NCBI GenBank assembly: GCA_027924645.1
Contig: BSBN01001807.1
Location: 14,402,001-14,466,000 of the forward strand
From: Cunninghamia lanceolata
Taxonomy: Eukaryota > Streptophyta > Pinopsida > Cupressales > Cupressaceae
Reading direction: 5' to 3'
DNA: 64,000 bases
Shown here: one piece after another, positions 12,186 through 22,769 of the stretch
Layout: every line of letters starts with the position of its first letter
Numbering within the stretch: the first letter of the stretch is position 1
Position numbers and translations under genes: made by a program
The notes under the pieces: model-generated
What the model saw: the letters and a program-made list of their open reading frames with translations, nothing else
Told to the model about the DNA's origin: nothing
Databases searched by the model: none

Positions 12186-12269
12186 CTCCTCCAAATCACC
12201 TTTTTCTCCTCTAATCAAATCTCTACACTTGGCTATAAAAAAATGAGGGGTATAGGTCCCCCAATCCCC

Positions 12270-12280
12270 TATTTATAGCC
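12270..12280 (-). promoter_or_regulatory. TATA box of antisense gene (B)
   Basis: The minus strand reads GGCTATAAATAGGGG, 92 bp before the exon 1 ATG and about 325 bp inside the 3' LTR border. It is nearly identical to GCTATAAATAGGAG in element C. Confidence 0.6.
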
Positions 12281-12589
12281 TAATCAAACCTAATTTTTCC
12301 TCTATAACCTATTTTTTTCCCCCAACCTCTCATCTTTCCCCCCTAGCCTCCAATTTTTCCTTTTTCTTCTTTGTTTTCTCCCCATCAACCTATTTTTTTC
12401 TACCCTATCCACCTGTCATCCCTCTTCCCTCTTTTGAGACATCGATAAAAAAAATTATTATTTTTCTAGCAATCTCTCGAGGGGGCATCACCTCACCTCA
12501 TTTCCCTTTCCCATCTGTTGATTGGGCAAAAATAAAATACAAATTTTCTTTGATATGCCACCAACCCCTAACAGTTATGATGCCACATC

Positions 12590-12603
12590 AAAGAGGGGCA
12601 AAA
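12590..12603 (+). other. Polypurine tract of element B
   Basis: AAAGAGGGGCAAAA directly before the LTR start TGCAGACACC, identical to the tract of element A. Confidence 0.8.
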
Positions 12604-13667
12604 TGCAGACACCTGAAAAATGGTCACGACCACCTTCCATCATCATCTGCATAATTGATCAATTAAAATTAAATAGTTTCCATTATTCCATCCAACACAT
12701 TTGTTAATTAAATAATTTGTAATTATTTAACTAATATTTTCTCATCTCTTCCTATCACAAAAAATCATTTTCTTCTACTATAGTACAAAAATTAAATATC
12801 TATTAAAATACTATAGTTCACATTCATTTCCAAAAAATTAAATAAATATATCTATTTATTTAATTACCTAATTTATCCACTTTTATTACTTTTGTAATCA
12901 ACCATTAATTTCTTCTAAATATGTGCACATGGGTTAATTAAACTTAAACCTAGATTACCCCTTTCCCCCATGCTTCTAGAATGCCACTTGTCATCTCATG
13001 TACATACATGTACATGACAAGTGGTACCTTGGAAGTGTGGGCAAATCTTCCTTTCACCATACTTGTCCTTCTTTCCACTATTCTTCTAATTTTAAATTGC
13101 ATGTCACACTATTAGATGGAATTTAAAATTCCATTTGTCCTCTTCTCCCAATTTTAAATTCCTCACAAAATCCAAACCATGCATTTTCATAAATAGGGCC
13201 TTACATGTCATATACCTACCAAATCCTAACCATCCATCCATTCAACCATTCAATCTCACACCTTGATCTTCCCTTGAATCTTGGAGCATCGTCTTCATGT
13301 AATCTCCTTGTGCCATTTGTCCAACTCTCCTTGCTTGAAGATCCTCAAGCAATGTGAGCCCTTGATCCTCAAATTTAATCTTAGCCCTCCATCCTCACCT
13401 CAAAAATATATAAATTGAGTCCTTCCCCTCCATTTTAAGGAAGCAATTTGAATGTAATGAAATTTTCACTCATTGAGAACTTGATATAACAATAGCAATA
13501 GCAATTTGCATATAATATAGCATATCTTAGGGTAAATCAAGAGCATTGCATAGTGGATAGGGTGCAATTTAGTTATTTTAGTTTATTTCTCTTTAGCCTA
13601 GTCTTGAGGTGACTTATATTGATGAACTTGGGTGAATTAGGCTTATCTAACCATCCTTGTGTGTTCA
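12604..13667 (+). mobile_element. 3' LTR of Tat element B (right end approximate)
   Basis: Starts TGCAGACACCTGAAAA, homologous to the LTR start of A. AT-rich U3 with TTAATTAAA motifs, a TATA-like CATAAATAGGG near 13,190, then a CT-rich leader. The right end is uncertain. A TTCA at about 13,667 is plausible because decayed coding sequence of element J starts just after. Confidence 0.55.
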
Positions 13668-13672
13668 TCTCT

Positions 13673-15540
13673 TTAATGCTCATAGTATGCACATGAAAGA
13701 CGGGGTAAAGGACCATGCTTAGGAGGATGTCCAAATTGGATAGGTGGAAGGGTTATAAGAATATATTCTAGGAGAATGGGTAAGAAATGCTTAGGAGGGT
13801 CAACATGAGGTGTATAGGGCCTATGTTCAAGATTGGATGGATAGGAAGAAGGTTGGGCGGGTGAAGAAGAGTCATAAGGGGGATCCATAGGTGTATGGGT
13901 AGGAGAGGGCTCATAATATTTGAGGTGAGGATGTTATAGAAGGATTTGATCAATTTTAAGAGCATAAAGAAATAAGTTAGAAAGAGAACAAAATTACTCA
14001 AAAAGCATATGTGGAAATAAGTTCTCATAGAGAAGATATAGAAGAAGGACATCAAGGGGATAGAAACCTCATAGAACAAGAAAGGAAAAGAAGAAAGAAG
14101 TGAAGCCCTAGACACTCTCATTAACACCTTGTTTACATTATGTCAAGTGTGCAAGAGAGGTTCTAGGTTCCATGTTATATTGAAAGTGAGAGATGAAGGC
14201 ATAAGAAAAATTAGAAAATGAGTGTAAGGAACTAGTAGGTAAGGTGTAGAACGAATCTAAGGCAATATATCTTAATGTGCTAGGAAATCATTTTTACAAG
14301 ACATGGTCTTCATATGTATGAGTCAAGAATATGGTGGAGAAGTGTTTCACATGGTTTAATGGATTATCATGGCCATTATATTTGTCAAAATAAATTTTTC
14401 ATACCAACAGGAGAGGGGTATGCAAGAATCTCAGAAGATAAAGGAGAGTATAACCATGCAGATGTAGGATCAAAATAAGGTAGCTCACAAGAAATAGATG
14501 GTGATACCTTCAGAAAGAATATGATATAGAAGTGGTAGTAGGCAAAGAAGGTGGAGAAATATAATGGCAAGGGTCAAGGTCTAGAAGAGATGGCTTTCCT
14601 ATAGGAGAGGAAATTGTAGATAAAGGATCATGCAAATGATGTTGAATATCTATTGAAAGAGGAAGTTCAACCAATGTGACATTATGGAAGTGATGAATGA
14701 TGTTAGCATGCTCAACATTGTCTACAGGAGGGAGTTCATCCTCTAAAGAAAGAGGAGAGGATGTCAAGAAAATTGTCCATATTGTTGAGAGAAAGGATGA
14801 ATAGAAGCATGAGCCTCATCATCACTCGAAGAAGAGTCATCAAAGGAACTAAAAGAAAGATTATCAATAAAATTTTGAGAACCATGTGGTGGAGTATAGT
14901 CAACAATAAGAAAAGCATCCTCATATGAAGTGAGGGAAGAGGAGGCTTCAACCTTATGGATAGATCCATAGAGTTTGAACATTTAGATAAAGAAGGAAGA
15001 GAAGTAAGAATAAATATGATACCGTCATAAACTATGAGAGAAATAATGGAAGTAGAAGGAACTAAAAAAGTATGTTCATGGTCTCTTTGCTCTTCATCTA
15101 ATGTGAGGAAAGAGTTAACATTGGTCAATGCTTCATCACTGAAGGGGAGAGCATTGGCATCAAGAGTAGGTAAGGTAATGTTAAGAAAATGATCAATGAT
15201 GTCATCATCCCTTAAAATATCTCTAGAAGTAATAGGGGTTTCAGGAAAAAGATCAAGAGAATAGAGCAACATAGGAAGAGCTAAGCTTCTATCACATGCA
15301 TGAAACAAAGTATCACTATTATGAACTTTTTGAGCAAAGCTAAAAAGTGATGTAAGAAAAGAGAAAATGTCCATGATGAAGAATAGAAGGAGAATATTAA
15401 GAAAGATGTATAAAAATATAGCCAAAGGCCACCATTTTTTGCCTTTAGGACTATGGAATAAGGTTTGGGGTAGCACCCTAAGAATAATTTTCAATGATGA
15501 AAGAATTTTTTTATTTAGTTCTGGAAGAAAATTTGAATGA
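13673..15540 (-). pseudogene. Element J: unrecognised decayed coding region
   Basis: Minus-strand sequence with protein-like composition in shifting frames. It includes MDIFSFLTSLFSFAQKV and IDHFLNITLPTLDANALPF (frame ending 14,736), a Ser/Asp-rich part (SFSSFDDSSSSDDEAHAS), DELPPVDNVEHANI, and a Pro-rich part (MDPPYDSSSPAQPSSYPS). I do not recognise the family. It lies downstream of an LTR-like sequence and a possible primer-binding site on the same strand, so it may be the gag or an extra ORF of an old retroelement. At least three frame changes show it is broken. Confidence 0.35.
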
Positions 15541-15565
15541 AAAGGAAAAAGGTTGTTTTTGTTTC

Positions 15566-15583
15566 GAATCGTCAGGTTCACCA
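15566..15583 (-). other. Possible primer-binding site of element J
   Basis: The minus strand reads TGGTGAACCTGACGATTC, starting TGG and lying three bases from a TG-type LTR end. It is not the usual tRNA-Met site and I cannot assign the tRNA, so this is tentative. Confidence 0.3.
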
Positions 15584-15586
15584 AAG

Positions 15587-16140
15587 TGTAATAGAGAAAA
15601 ATTGTTACCTTAACTTTTAAACCTCACATTAAATGTAATGGTGAAATTAAGTTACTTTAACTTCTAGATTACATTGTTGGAATAGCCAAGGATACTCTGC
15701 AAATTGATCTACACTCTCACAATATGGAAATCAACAATACGAGATAAGAAATTGATGATATTGATGAATTTAATTGAACATAAACTTATATTGATCTCAC
15801 TTACAAATTTACATGAGAATGCCTCATTATATAGGCTTGGAAGAGACAATCCACCTTGCACGTGGATTGACAAGTGCCCCGTGATGTGGCACAAACAAGT
15901 AGACAAGTATCTAATAGGGTGTCAACCTTTGGATCACTTGGAATGTGAAAACCAACAACCTTGTGTGAAAAGTGTTGGATGACTACAAAGTGCCTTTTAA
16001 GGTGAGATGGAAAGTCTTCCAACCTCAAAAGGTATGCACATGAGGTTTACCAAACAAATAGGTAACCTCTAAAGGCTTAAAAGGTTGCACATTCAATTAG
16101 ACAAGATGTTATCTAACCTCATCAACCTAACACTACAACA
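15587..16140 (-). mobile_element. Candidate 5' LTR of element J
   Basis: About 554 bp starting TGTAATAG and ending CTACAACA in plus orientation. It contains the LTR-like TGTTGGAATAGCCAAGGAT and a TATA-like CATTATATAGGC near 15,825. No second copy is in the window, so it rests on the terminal TG..CA, the nearby primer-site candidate and composition. Confidence 0.35.
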
Positions 16141-16229
16141 AAACAGGCAACTAACGCTTGAAATAGCACCAGAATTTAGTGCATTTGAGTTCATGAATTG
16201 GACACTTTTGCCAGTGTAAAACTCGGTAC

Positions 16230-17065
16230 CAAACTGCATGTTCACTTTAGTGCCTGGTTTAGCACCCGGTTTAATGCCGGATTTAGCGTTGGGTTCACGT
16301 TGGGTTTAGTGTCAAGTTTAGCGCCGAATTTTGTGGCTTTCAATTTTGCTTCTGGTTTTGCTTCTTGTGTTTCTTCTAGGTTTGCTTCCAGTTTTGCTTC
16401 CAATTTTGCTTCCAATATAACGTCACTTGTTGCATCCAATTTTGCTTCCAATTTTGCTTCTAGGTTTGCTTCCAATTTTGCTTGCAATTTTGCTTCCAAT
16501 TTTGCTTCTAGTTTTGCTTCTAGTTTTGCTTCCAATTTTGCTTCCAGGTTTGCTTCCAGTTTTGCTTCCAATTTTGCTTCCACTTTTGTTTCCACTTTTG
16601 CTTCCAATTTTGCTTCTGGTTTTGCTTCCAAGTTTGCTTCTAGTTTTTCTTCCAGTTTTGCTTCCAATTTTGCTTCTGGTGTTTCTTCTCGTTTTACTTC
16701 TAGTTTTGCTTCCAATTTTGCTTCTGATTTTGCTTCTAGGTTTGCTTCCAATTTTGCTTCCAACTTTGCTTCCACTTTTACTTCTAGTTTTGCTTCTATT
16801 TTTTCTTCCAATATAACGTCACTTGTTGCTTCCAATTTTGCTTCCATTTTTGTGTCTTTTGTTGCTTCTAATATGGCTTCTATTATTGCATCTTTTGTTG
16901 CTTCTAAAATTGCTTCCATTATTACTTCTTTGTTTGCTACCTGAATTGCTTCTATTTTTTATTCCTAGATAACACCAAGTTTTGCTTCCAAGATTGCTTT
17001 TGGTTTGCTTCTAGTTTGGCTTCCATTGTGGCTTCCTTTTTTTCTTCTAAAAATGCTTCTTGTTT
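16230..17065. repeat. 12-bp minisatellite (TTTTGCTTCCAA)
   Basis: About 55-65 degenerate copies of a 12-bp unit. The left end (16,230-16,330) is made of GTTTAGCGCCGG-like units and the rest of TTTTGCTTCCAA-like units, with a gradual change between them. Because 12 is a multiple of three and the unit has no stop, long ORFs appear on both strands: Phe-Ala-Ser-Asn repeats (16,198-16,944, plus), Leu-Leu-Pro-Ile-type repeats (16,427-16,816, plus) and Lys-Leu-Glu-Ala repeats (16,242-16,919, minus). There is no evidence that any is a gene. Confidence 0.9.
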
Positions 17066-18474
17066 TGCTTACATATATTAATTTAATATGTTCTATTTCA
17101 ATTTAATTAGTTAAATATATCATGCCTCTTAAATAACTCATATGATTATACAGTAAGTAATTTAATTATTTAACTCATGATTAAATAACAAGATAATTAT
17201 TATAACATGATCATCATCTATAATTAAAACAAGTGAGTCAAATATCTTTAATTTAATTGAATTTGACAACATCCATCCTGAGTAGTAAATTAAATTAATC
17301 ATACGTAATAAATATCCATCCAAAAATCATCTACCACTTTCAATATATATAAATTGACAAGTCAATACTGATAAGACCATCATCATATATAACTAAAACA
17401 AGTGAAAGTCAAATATGCTAGTAGATCAATAACATGTCAAAATGATACATGTCCAACAATCGACATAAGTCAAAATGATACATGTACAAATGATATAAGT
17501 AAAAATGATAAATTATGTAACTCAAAATGATACAAGTCAAGATGATACATGTCCAAATGATATAAGTCAAAATGATACATAAATTTATGATACAACTCAT
17601 TAATATGGTATTGCAGGCCGTGAAAATGATACATATGATAGTAACCATGAAAAGAGGCATCATAACAATATATCAACAATGATCCATGATGCAATCTATA
17701 TGATCATGAATGTCACTGGCTACTAGTAGCAACTGCCTCATCATCATCATCACCATCGTGATCATCATCATCATGATCATCATCGTCGTCATCAGCCTTG
17801 GTGTCTTCTATATCTACATCATCATCATCCTCTGCCATGTGATCTGTACCAAAACTAACATAATCTAGATCTATATCATGAGGATCATCTTGATCTTCTG
17901 GAAGACCCGTGTTATGCAAAAAAATATTTAAAATGAAAAATTATTATTTATTTCATGTAATAATTTATTTTTATGTTATATATCTAATATTACAACATAT
18001 GAAACGAAACCATAATCATATTACATCATATCAAAGTGCACATACCATAATAAAATTTTAATAAAGTTAAAGCTAATATGTCATTACAATGATGTAAAGC
18101 ATGCAACAATTCTAATAAACGTTAGTAAAGATCATAAAAAAATTTGTTATACTGTAATTTAACTATCAATCGTAAATTCTATTACATAACCTTAAGTGCC
18201 ACAAATTGCTTGGTCCATGTATGTTATTTTTCACTATTAATCTAATAACCTACATTATACAGAAACATTAAAGAGTTTTTAAGTAGCAGTTGATTAAATT
18301 CTATTACATGTCATTAAGGAATGCACAGTTTTTTTCAATAATTATTTATCTTAAGGTTCATAAGTAACCTTAAGATAAAGGTCTATTTTGTTTGAAAAAA
18401 AATGAAGTTAGCAATATGTTATCCGACCGATTTTAGAAAGAAAAAATGTTATCCCTATTCTCGCTCACAGGTCT
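17066..18474. other. AT-rich region with short degenerate repeats
   Basis: About 17,400-17,600 holds a degenerate tandem repeat of about 20-24 bp built on AAAATGATACATGTC. From 17,735 to 17,835 a CAT/ATC microsatellite gives a minus-strand ORF of 68 residues (17,713-17,919) with long Asp runs (VDIEDTKADDDDDD). That ORF could be an acidic protein tail but has no recognisable domain. The rest shows nothing. Confidence 0.5.
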
Positions 18475-19370
18475 TCAATGTGAGAGGGAATAGGGCAAAT
18501 TTGGGGATTTAGAAAGAAAGATAAAGTTTAGGGTGTCTTCAAGATAGCTGGCACGGGAAAGGAGGTCAGCCATGCACACATAATGATCAATTGTAGGTGT
18601 AATGCAATAAGGGTTACAAATGTGATTGAAGTATGTACAACTCTCATCCACTAAACCTGCATGGCTGCATGCACCTAGAATACAAGCAAAGCTTACAATG
18701 CTAGGATATGTTCCAGAGTGCTTAATTAATTCAAAGATTTTGAGAGCGTCCTTGCAAAATCCATTTTGTGCATATCCCACAATCATTGCATTCCATGAGA
18801 TGACATCTCTTTGAGGAATTATGTCAAGCAGTTCACATTTTTTGTCTATGATTCCATATTTTGTGCATATCCTGCAATCATTGCAGTCCATCAGACCACA
18901 TTTCTTTGAGGCATTATGTCAAACAGTTCAGTGCCTTGTCTATGCTTCCACATTTTGCATACATGTCTAATAGGGCAGTTGCAACTACAACATCTGTCAA
19001 AATTCCTCTATCCTTTATGTATTGATGGATGTCCATACCCTATTCCAAAGCTCCCATTTTGACACAAGCAAGGAGGGTGTTGGCAAAGGTTGTGGAATTT
19101 GGCTTTACACTAGTCAATTGCATTTGCTTTAAAATTTCTAAAGCATTTTCAACAAATCCATTTTGTGCATATCTTGTAGTCATTGCAGTCCATGAGACCC
19201 CATTTCTTTGAGGCATTCTATCAAATAGTTCACGTGCCTTGTCTATGCTTCCACATTTTGCATACATGTCTAACAGGGTAGTTGCAACTACAACATATGA
19301 CAAAGGAGGACTTAAGAATTCAGAAACCTGACCATGCCACCTTGTGTGGATTTGATGAATGGCTTGTAGC
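18475..19370 (-). pseudogene. Pentatricopeptide-repeat (PPR) protein pseudogene
   Basis: PPR proteins bind and process RNA in plastids and mitochondria. Three or more PLS-type repeats are readable on the minus strand: ATTLLDMYAKCGSIDKAREL and RNGVSWTAMTTRYAQNGFVE (19,303-19,040), DVVVATALLDMYAKCGSIDK (around 18,960), and DVISWNAMIVGYAQNGF with ILGACSHAGLVDES (18,820-18,640). It ends DHYVCMADLLSRA, the usual start of the E-type C-terminal region. The N-terminal repeats are missing, and frame breaks and a stop lie between 18,890 and 19,040. Part is an internal duplication. A functional PPR protein would be 500 or more residues. Confidence 0.8.
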
Positions 19371-20607
19371 CATCAAATCCAATGAACTCTTAAATCATGT
19401 CTTCCTTAATATGGACCAGCAATGTAGAGACAGTCCTCTAAAATAGAAGAATATAAAGTGGTCTTATTTTGTGTCTGCATTTGTATCATCATTACTGTCT
19501 CCTTTGGAACATTATTTTTTACCATCGAGGGATGGATGATTGAGACTAGTCAACACAGACCTTATGGTTACCATCAATTCCATTTGGTATTGAAAACTCT
19601 AGTTGCATTAATTCTATGATGGCAATGAGAGGATACGATGACTTCCCTAGATTTTTTGTAATGACAACAATCCTATTTAACACTAAATTATGATTCATTC
19701 CCATAGTGGGATCTTCTCAGAGGAGTTTCAAACAACTCATACTCATAGAGTCATGGTTTTAGGTCACAAATGTTATGGTAACAACAAGGGATTCCAACTA
19801 TGGTTACAATAGCTAAGACTACCCTCATTTGTGACCGTAACAAGGTTCTTGGACAACACTTGCTCTTCACACTAGGTACTATATAGGCCAAGATTGGGTT
19901 GAAGAAATCACTTGATGGTTACCTATATAGTGATACCACACCCTAATACCCCCATGCATTCAAAATAGCTTGAGATTTATACAATACTCAACCAAGATGA
20001 AATTGCATCATTGTACCACACTTAACTATGACAGTCCCTTCTTGACAACAATTTGTAATCTCTAAACTATTGGGATCCTTGCCATAAATAAATATTAGGT
20101 CAATGGCACAAGGCTTTTAAACAAAAACCATAATCCCAACTCTATATCCATCCCCTTGGCAGTCTCAAGGGCCACCTTGAGACAAAAAATGCTAATGTAC
20201 TATTATGACAGTTATGATTATCCTCCATCATTTCATTGTGCATTTGAAACTTGAGATGAGGATTGGGGAGGTCTCCATTGGTATTTTGTCATAGACAATT
20301 TAGGAATAGTAGACCCCCATCTTATCAATAAGGAAGATTATATAAATCTTGAATAAAACAGGAAAAATATCATGATTGTCTTGCATGTTAGAAAATTGAC
20401 TGTGACAGTAGTAAGGTTAGTCAATAATTTCCACACCTTTATATTCAATCTTTGGATCATTAGGGGGGTAAAAGCATGGAAAATACTCATGGCAAGATCT
20501 TTAAAATAGGCATATTCAACTTCAGGCATTTCTATAGACCCTATGACTGAAAGGAAGCTAGGTGTGCAGAAATCGCTTCCTACACTAATCTAATGAGGGG
20601 AGAGCTA
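19371..20607. other. No gene seen
   Basis: AT-rich sequence with only short ORFs. The longest (20,338-20,529, minus, 63 residues) has no known motif. It lies between the PPR relic and the left end of the Copia D LTR. Confidence 0.4.
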
Positions 20608-20653
20608 TGTAAATTCAATTTAATCTTTACAATTACAGCAACATGAAACATAT
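20608..20653 (-). mobile_element. Copia element D: distal end of 3' LTR
   Basis: The short piece TGTAAATTCAATTTAATC up to ACATAT is the part of the D LTR left of the insertion of element C. It is placed by the logic that the CATAT duplication splits one LTR and that an LTR end must start TG in this orientation. The exact left end is uncertain. Confidence 0.4.
20649..20653. repeat. Target-site duplication of element C (left)
   Basis: CATAT directly before the LTR start TGTT at 20,654. The same five bases follow the other LTR at 37,136-37,140. Confidence 0.9.
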
Positions 20654-21691
20654 TGTTCAGGGAAATTTGGTTAAATAATGAATATGCAATAAACAACATC
20701 AAATACCCATAACTCAATAGAATAGTGAAACTAAGAAGATTAAATTAAATGAAGCAACGAATAAAACAATGTAAACCTTCTTTAGATCGAAAATTTCATT
20801 GTTTGCCTATTAAAACCATCCTTGCTTGTATGAAGTAGGGCCCTCAGAGAGTGCACTCCTTTGTTGTGTTCAAGGATGTCGATAGTAAATGGTTGTGGTG
20901 ATAAATGTGCAATGAATGATGAGCTTCAAAGAAAATGTGTGATCTCAAGCTAATGAATAGAAATGGGGGTGCCAAAGGCGCGCTGGTAAATTCCTACGAA
21001 GTAACAATACAAATAGCCTGGATGATAAGAATGGAAGAATGAGGTTCCATTTATAGACTTGGGAGGATGAAGATCAACGGTTGAGATGAAATGAGCAGAT
21101 CAATGGTTGAGAATGGTTGAGGAATGTACAACGAATAAAAAGAGGACAAGTGTCCCACTTCCATCATGTAATAGGGTAGTTAACAAAATTGATTAAAGAG
21201 TTAATAGAATGGATTAAGGAATTGACATAATTGATTGATCAGTTACCCAAATAGATTGAGAAGCTGACAGAATTGATTGATTAGTTAACAGTTTTGATTG
21301 AGTTAACTAATTTTGATTAGAGGAGAAATAGGACATGTGGGTGAGAGAATATTAGCTAATTAAATATTTAAAATATTTAATTACATGTGCAACATGGTGA
21401 GGTGGATTTATGAGGTCGATTTAGGATAGAAGAATTTAGGATTAATTAAATAATTTAGGATTATTTATTTATGTGAGACTTTAGAAGAATTAGGGAAATT
21501 TAATCAAATAAATTGATTTATTTAATTCAACTTTAGAAGAAATAATTAAATATTTTGATATTTAACTAATTAAGAGGACTGTGAATCAAATAAATAAATT
21601 TGTTTATTTATTTATTGATAGAAGAATTGGAAAGGAATAAATATTAAGAATATTTATTTAGATTGAATCGTGTAATTTTTAGGCATATACA
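20654..21691 (-). mobile_element. 3' LTR of element C
   Basis: 1038 bp, starting on the minus strand TGTATATGCC after the polypurine tract and ending CTGAACA. It contains TATAAAT on the minus strand at 21,049-21,055, followed by the presumed R-U5 part. The U3 part has several AATTAAATATTT/TTAATTAA stretches. Confidence 0.93.
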
Positions 21692-21705
21692 TTTTGCCCC
21701 TCTTT
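21692..21705 (-). other. Polypurine tract of element C
   Basis: The minus strand reads AAAGAGGGGCAAAA, the same 14 bases as in A and B, directly before the LTR. Confidence 0.9.
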
Positions 21706-21990
21706 GATACAATGCAGTTTACTACGTTGCTTCAAAGAATACAAAGTCTAATGGTGATACATGCCCCAGTTTGCCCCTAGTACAAGTTATAATGATAGGA
21801 TGCCCCCTCAGGAGATTGGATGGGAAAAAGGTAGAAGGCGTGAGACGGACAATCTCACGAAGACGAAGGGTTAACCTGGTTATGATTGAAGAGAACAGGA
21901 CGCATTTTTGAGAAACGAGAAGAAAACCTAGAAGAAACGGGCATGGGAAGTAGTTGTAGTCACCACCTAGCCAGGTTAGGGTTTGCCTGC

Positions 21991-22000
21991 TATAAATAGG
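21991..22000 (+). promoter_or_regulatory. TATA box of antisense PMD gene (C)
   Basis: TATAAATAGG on the plus strand, 107 bp before the exon 1 ATG and 300 bp from the 3' LTR border. With the matching boxes in A and B it suggests that the antisense gene has its own promoter and does not rely on the LTR. Confidence 0.65.
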
Positions 22001-22097
22001 AGTTGGGTCCACAAGACAATTCATTTGCACACTTGCCTTGGTTTGATTCGCATTGGAGAGCTTACAGCAATCAGAGCATAGAGTGGTCAGCACGAGG

Positions 22098-22172
22098 ATG
22101 GATATTCCACGCAAGGAGCATCGATTCTAGCACATTCGTCGATTCGACCGGCTAGAAGAGGCGGGACCCTCG
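22098..22172 (+). pseudogene. Tat element C: antisense PMD gene, exon 1
   Basis: 25 codons from ATG at 22,098 (MDIPRKEHRF, one TAG, then HIRRFDRLEEAGPS), ending at the donor TCG|GTATGT in phase 0. The same short exon with related residues is found in B (ends AGES|GTGAGT) and A. The TAG is probably a decayed Gln codon. Confidence 0.65.
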
Positions 22173-22769
22173 GTATGTAGCTCAAAAAACTTTCCCTAGG
22201 GTCCTGTTTGAGGGTCATAAATGCTAGGAGAAAATTAGGGAAAACAGATGCGCTAAAAGCCAGTGCGGCGCAAATGTTGCCCGAAGTGGCGCATTTGTTG
22301 TTTTGTGGCGCATACATGCAATAAACTGGCGCATCTATAGAATCAGTGCATATGTAAAATAAGTTGGCGCATACATAATATTGCTACACATGCATGAGAT
22401 GTAACAGTGCATACACCGGAGCAGTGCATGTGTAGCATAGGGTGGCGCATACATGTGTTTCTGTAGTGCATTTACCAGAAGTGGCACATAGGTCAAGAAA
22501 CGGTGCATTTACTGTGAAACGGTGCATTTACCACCTGGTGTGGCACATATGATATAGATAAATGAAAGACTTAGCAAATTGACTTGATTGGTGTCCTACT
22601 TGACATGTCAATTGATAAGCTATCTCTGAGATTGCAGGAATCTAGTCAAGAGATGTAGTGTGCTGTTTTGATCAATTTGAAACACTAAGTTAGTTGATTT
22701 GTTTCTATAGATATGTTGAGTATGGGACTTTGCAGTTTTGGAGTAATGCCTTGCCTTGCGTGCTTGCAG
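22173..22769 (+). repeat. Intron of antisense gene (C) with GGCGCAT repeat array
   Basis: 597-bp phase-0 intron (GTATGT donor, TGCTTGCAG acceptor). From 22,248 to 22,553 it holds about 15 degenerate copies of a short motif: five TGGCGCAT, several CAGTGCAT, two GGTGCATTTA and two GTGGCACAT, spaced about 15-30 bp. The same motif occurs in the gag leader of this element in the same orientation relative to gag. Confidence 0.65.

Noticed and set aside
14736..15584. 282-residue ORF taken as one intact membrane protein
   Set aside because: The better protein-like signal moves to another frame after about 14,980, so the hydrophobic end is out-of-frame reading; kept only as part of a decayed region.
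16198..16944. 248-residue Phe-Ala-Ser-Asn repeat ORF, and the 225-residue Lys-Leu-Glu-Ala ORF on the other strand
   Set aside because: Both are translations of a 12-bp minisatellite without stops; several frames on both strands are open, so openness is not evidence of coding.
17713..17919. Acidic 68-residue ORF as a real gene tail
   Set aside because: Mostly a trinucleotide repeat; no domain, no splice signals and no coding sequence upstream.
22248..22553. CRISPR-like array
   Set aside because: Units are short, degenerate and irregularly spaced, and the genome is a plant; spacers and exact repeats are absent.
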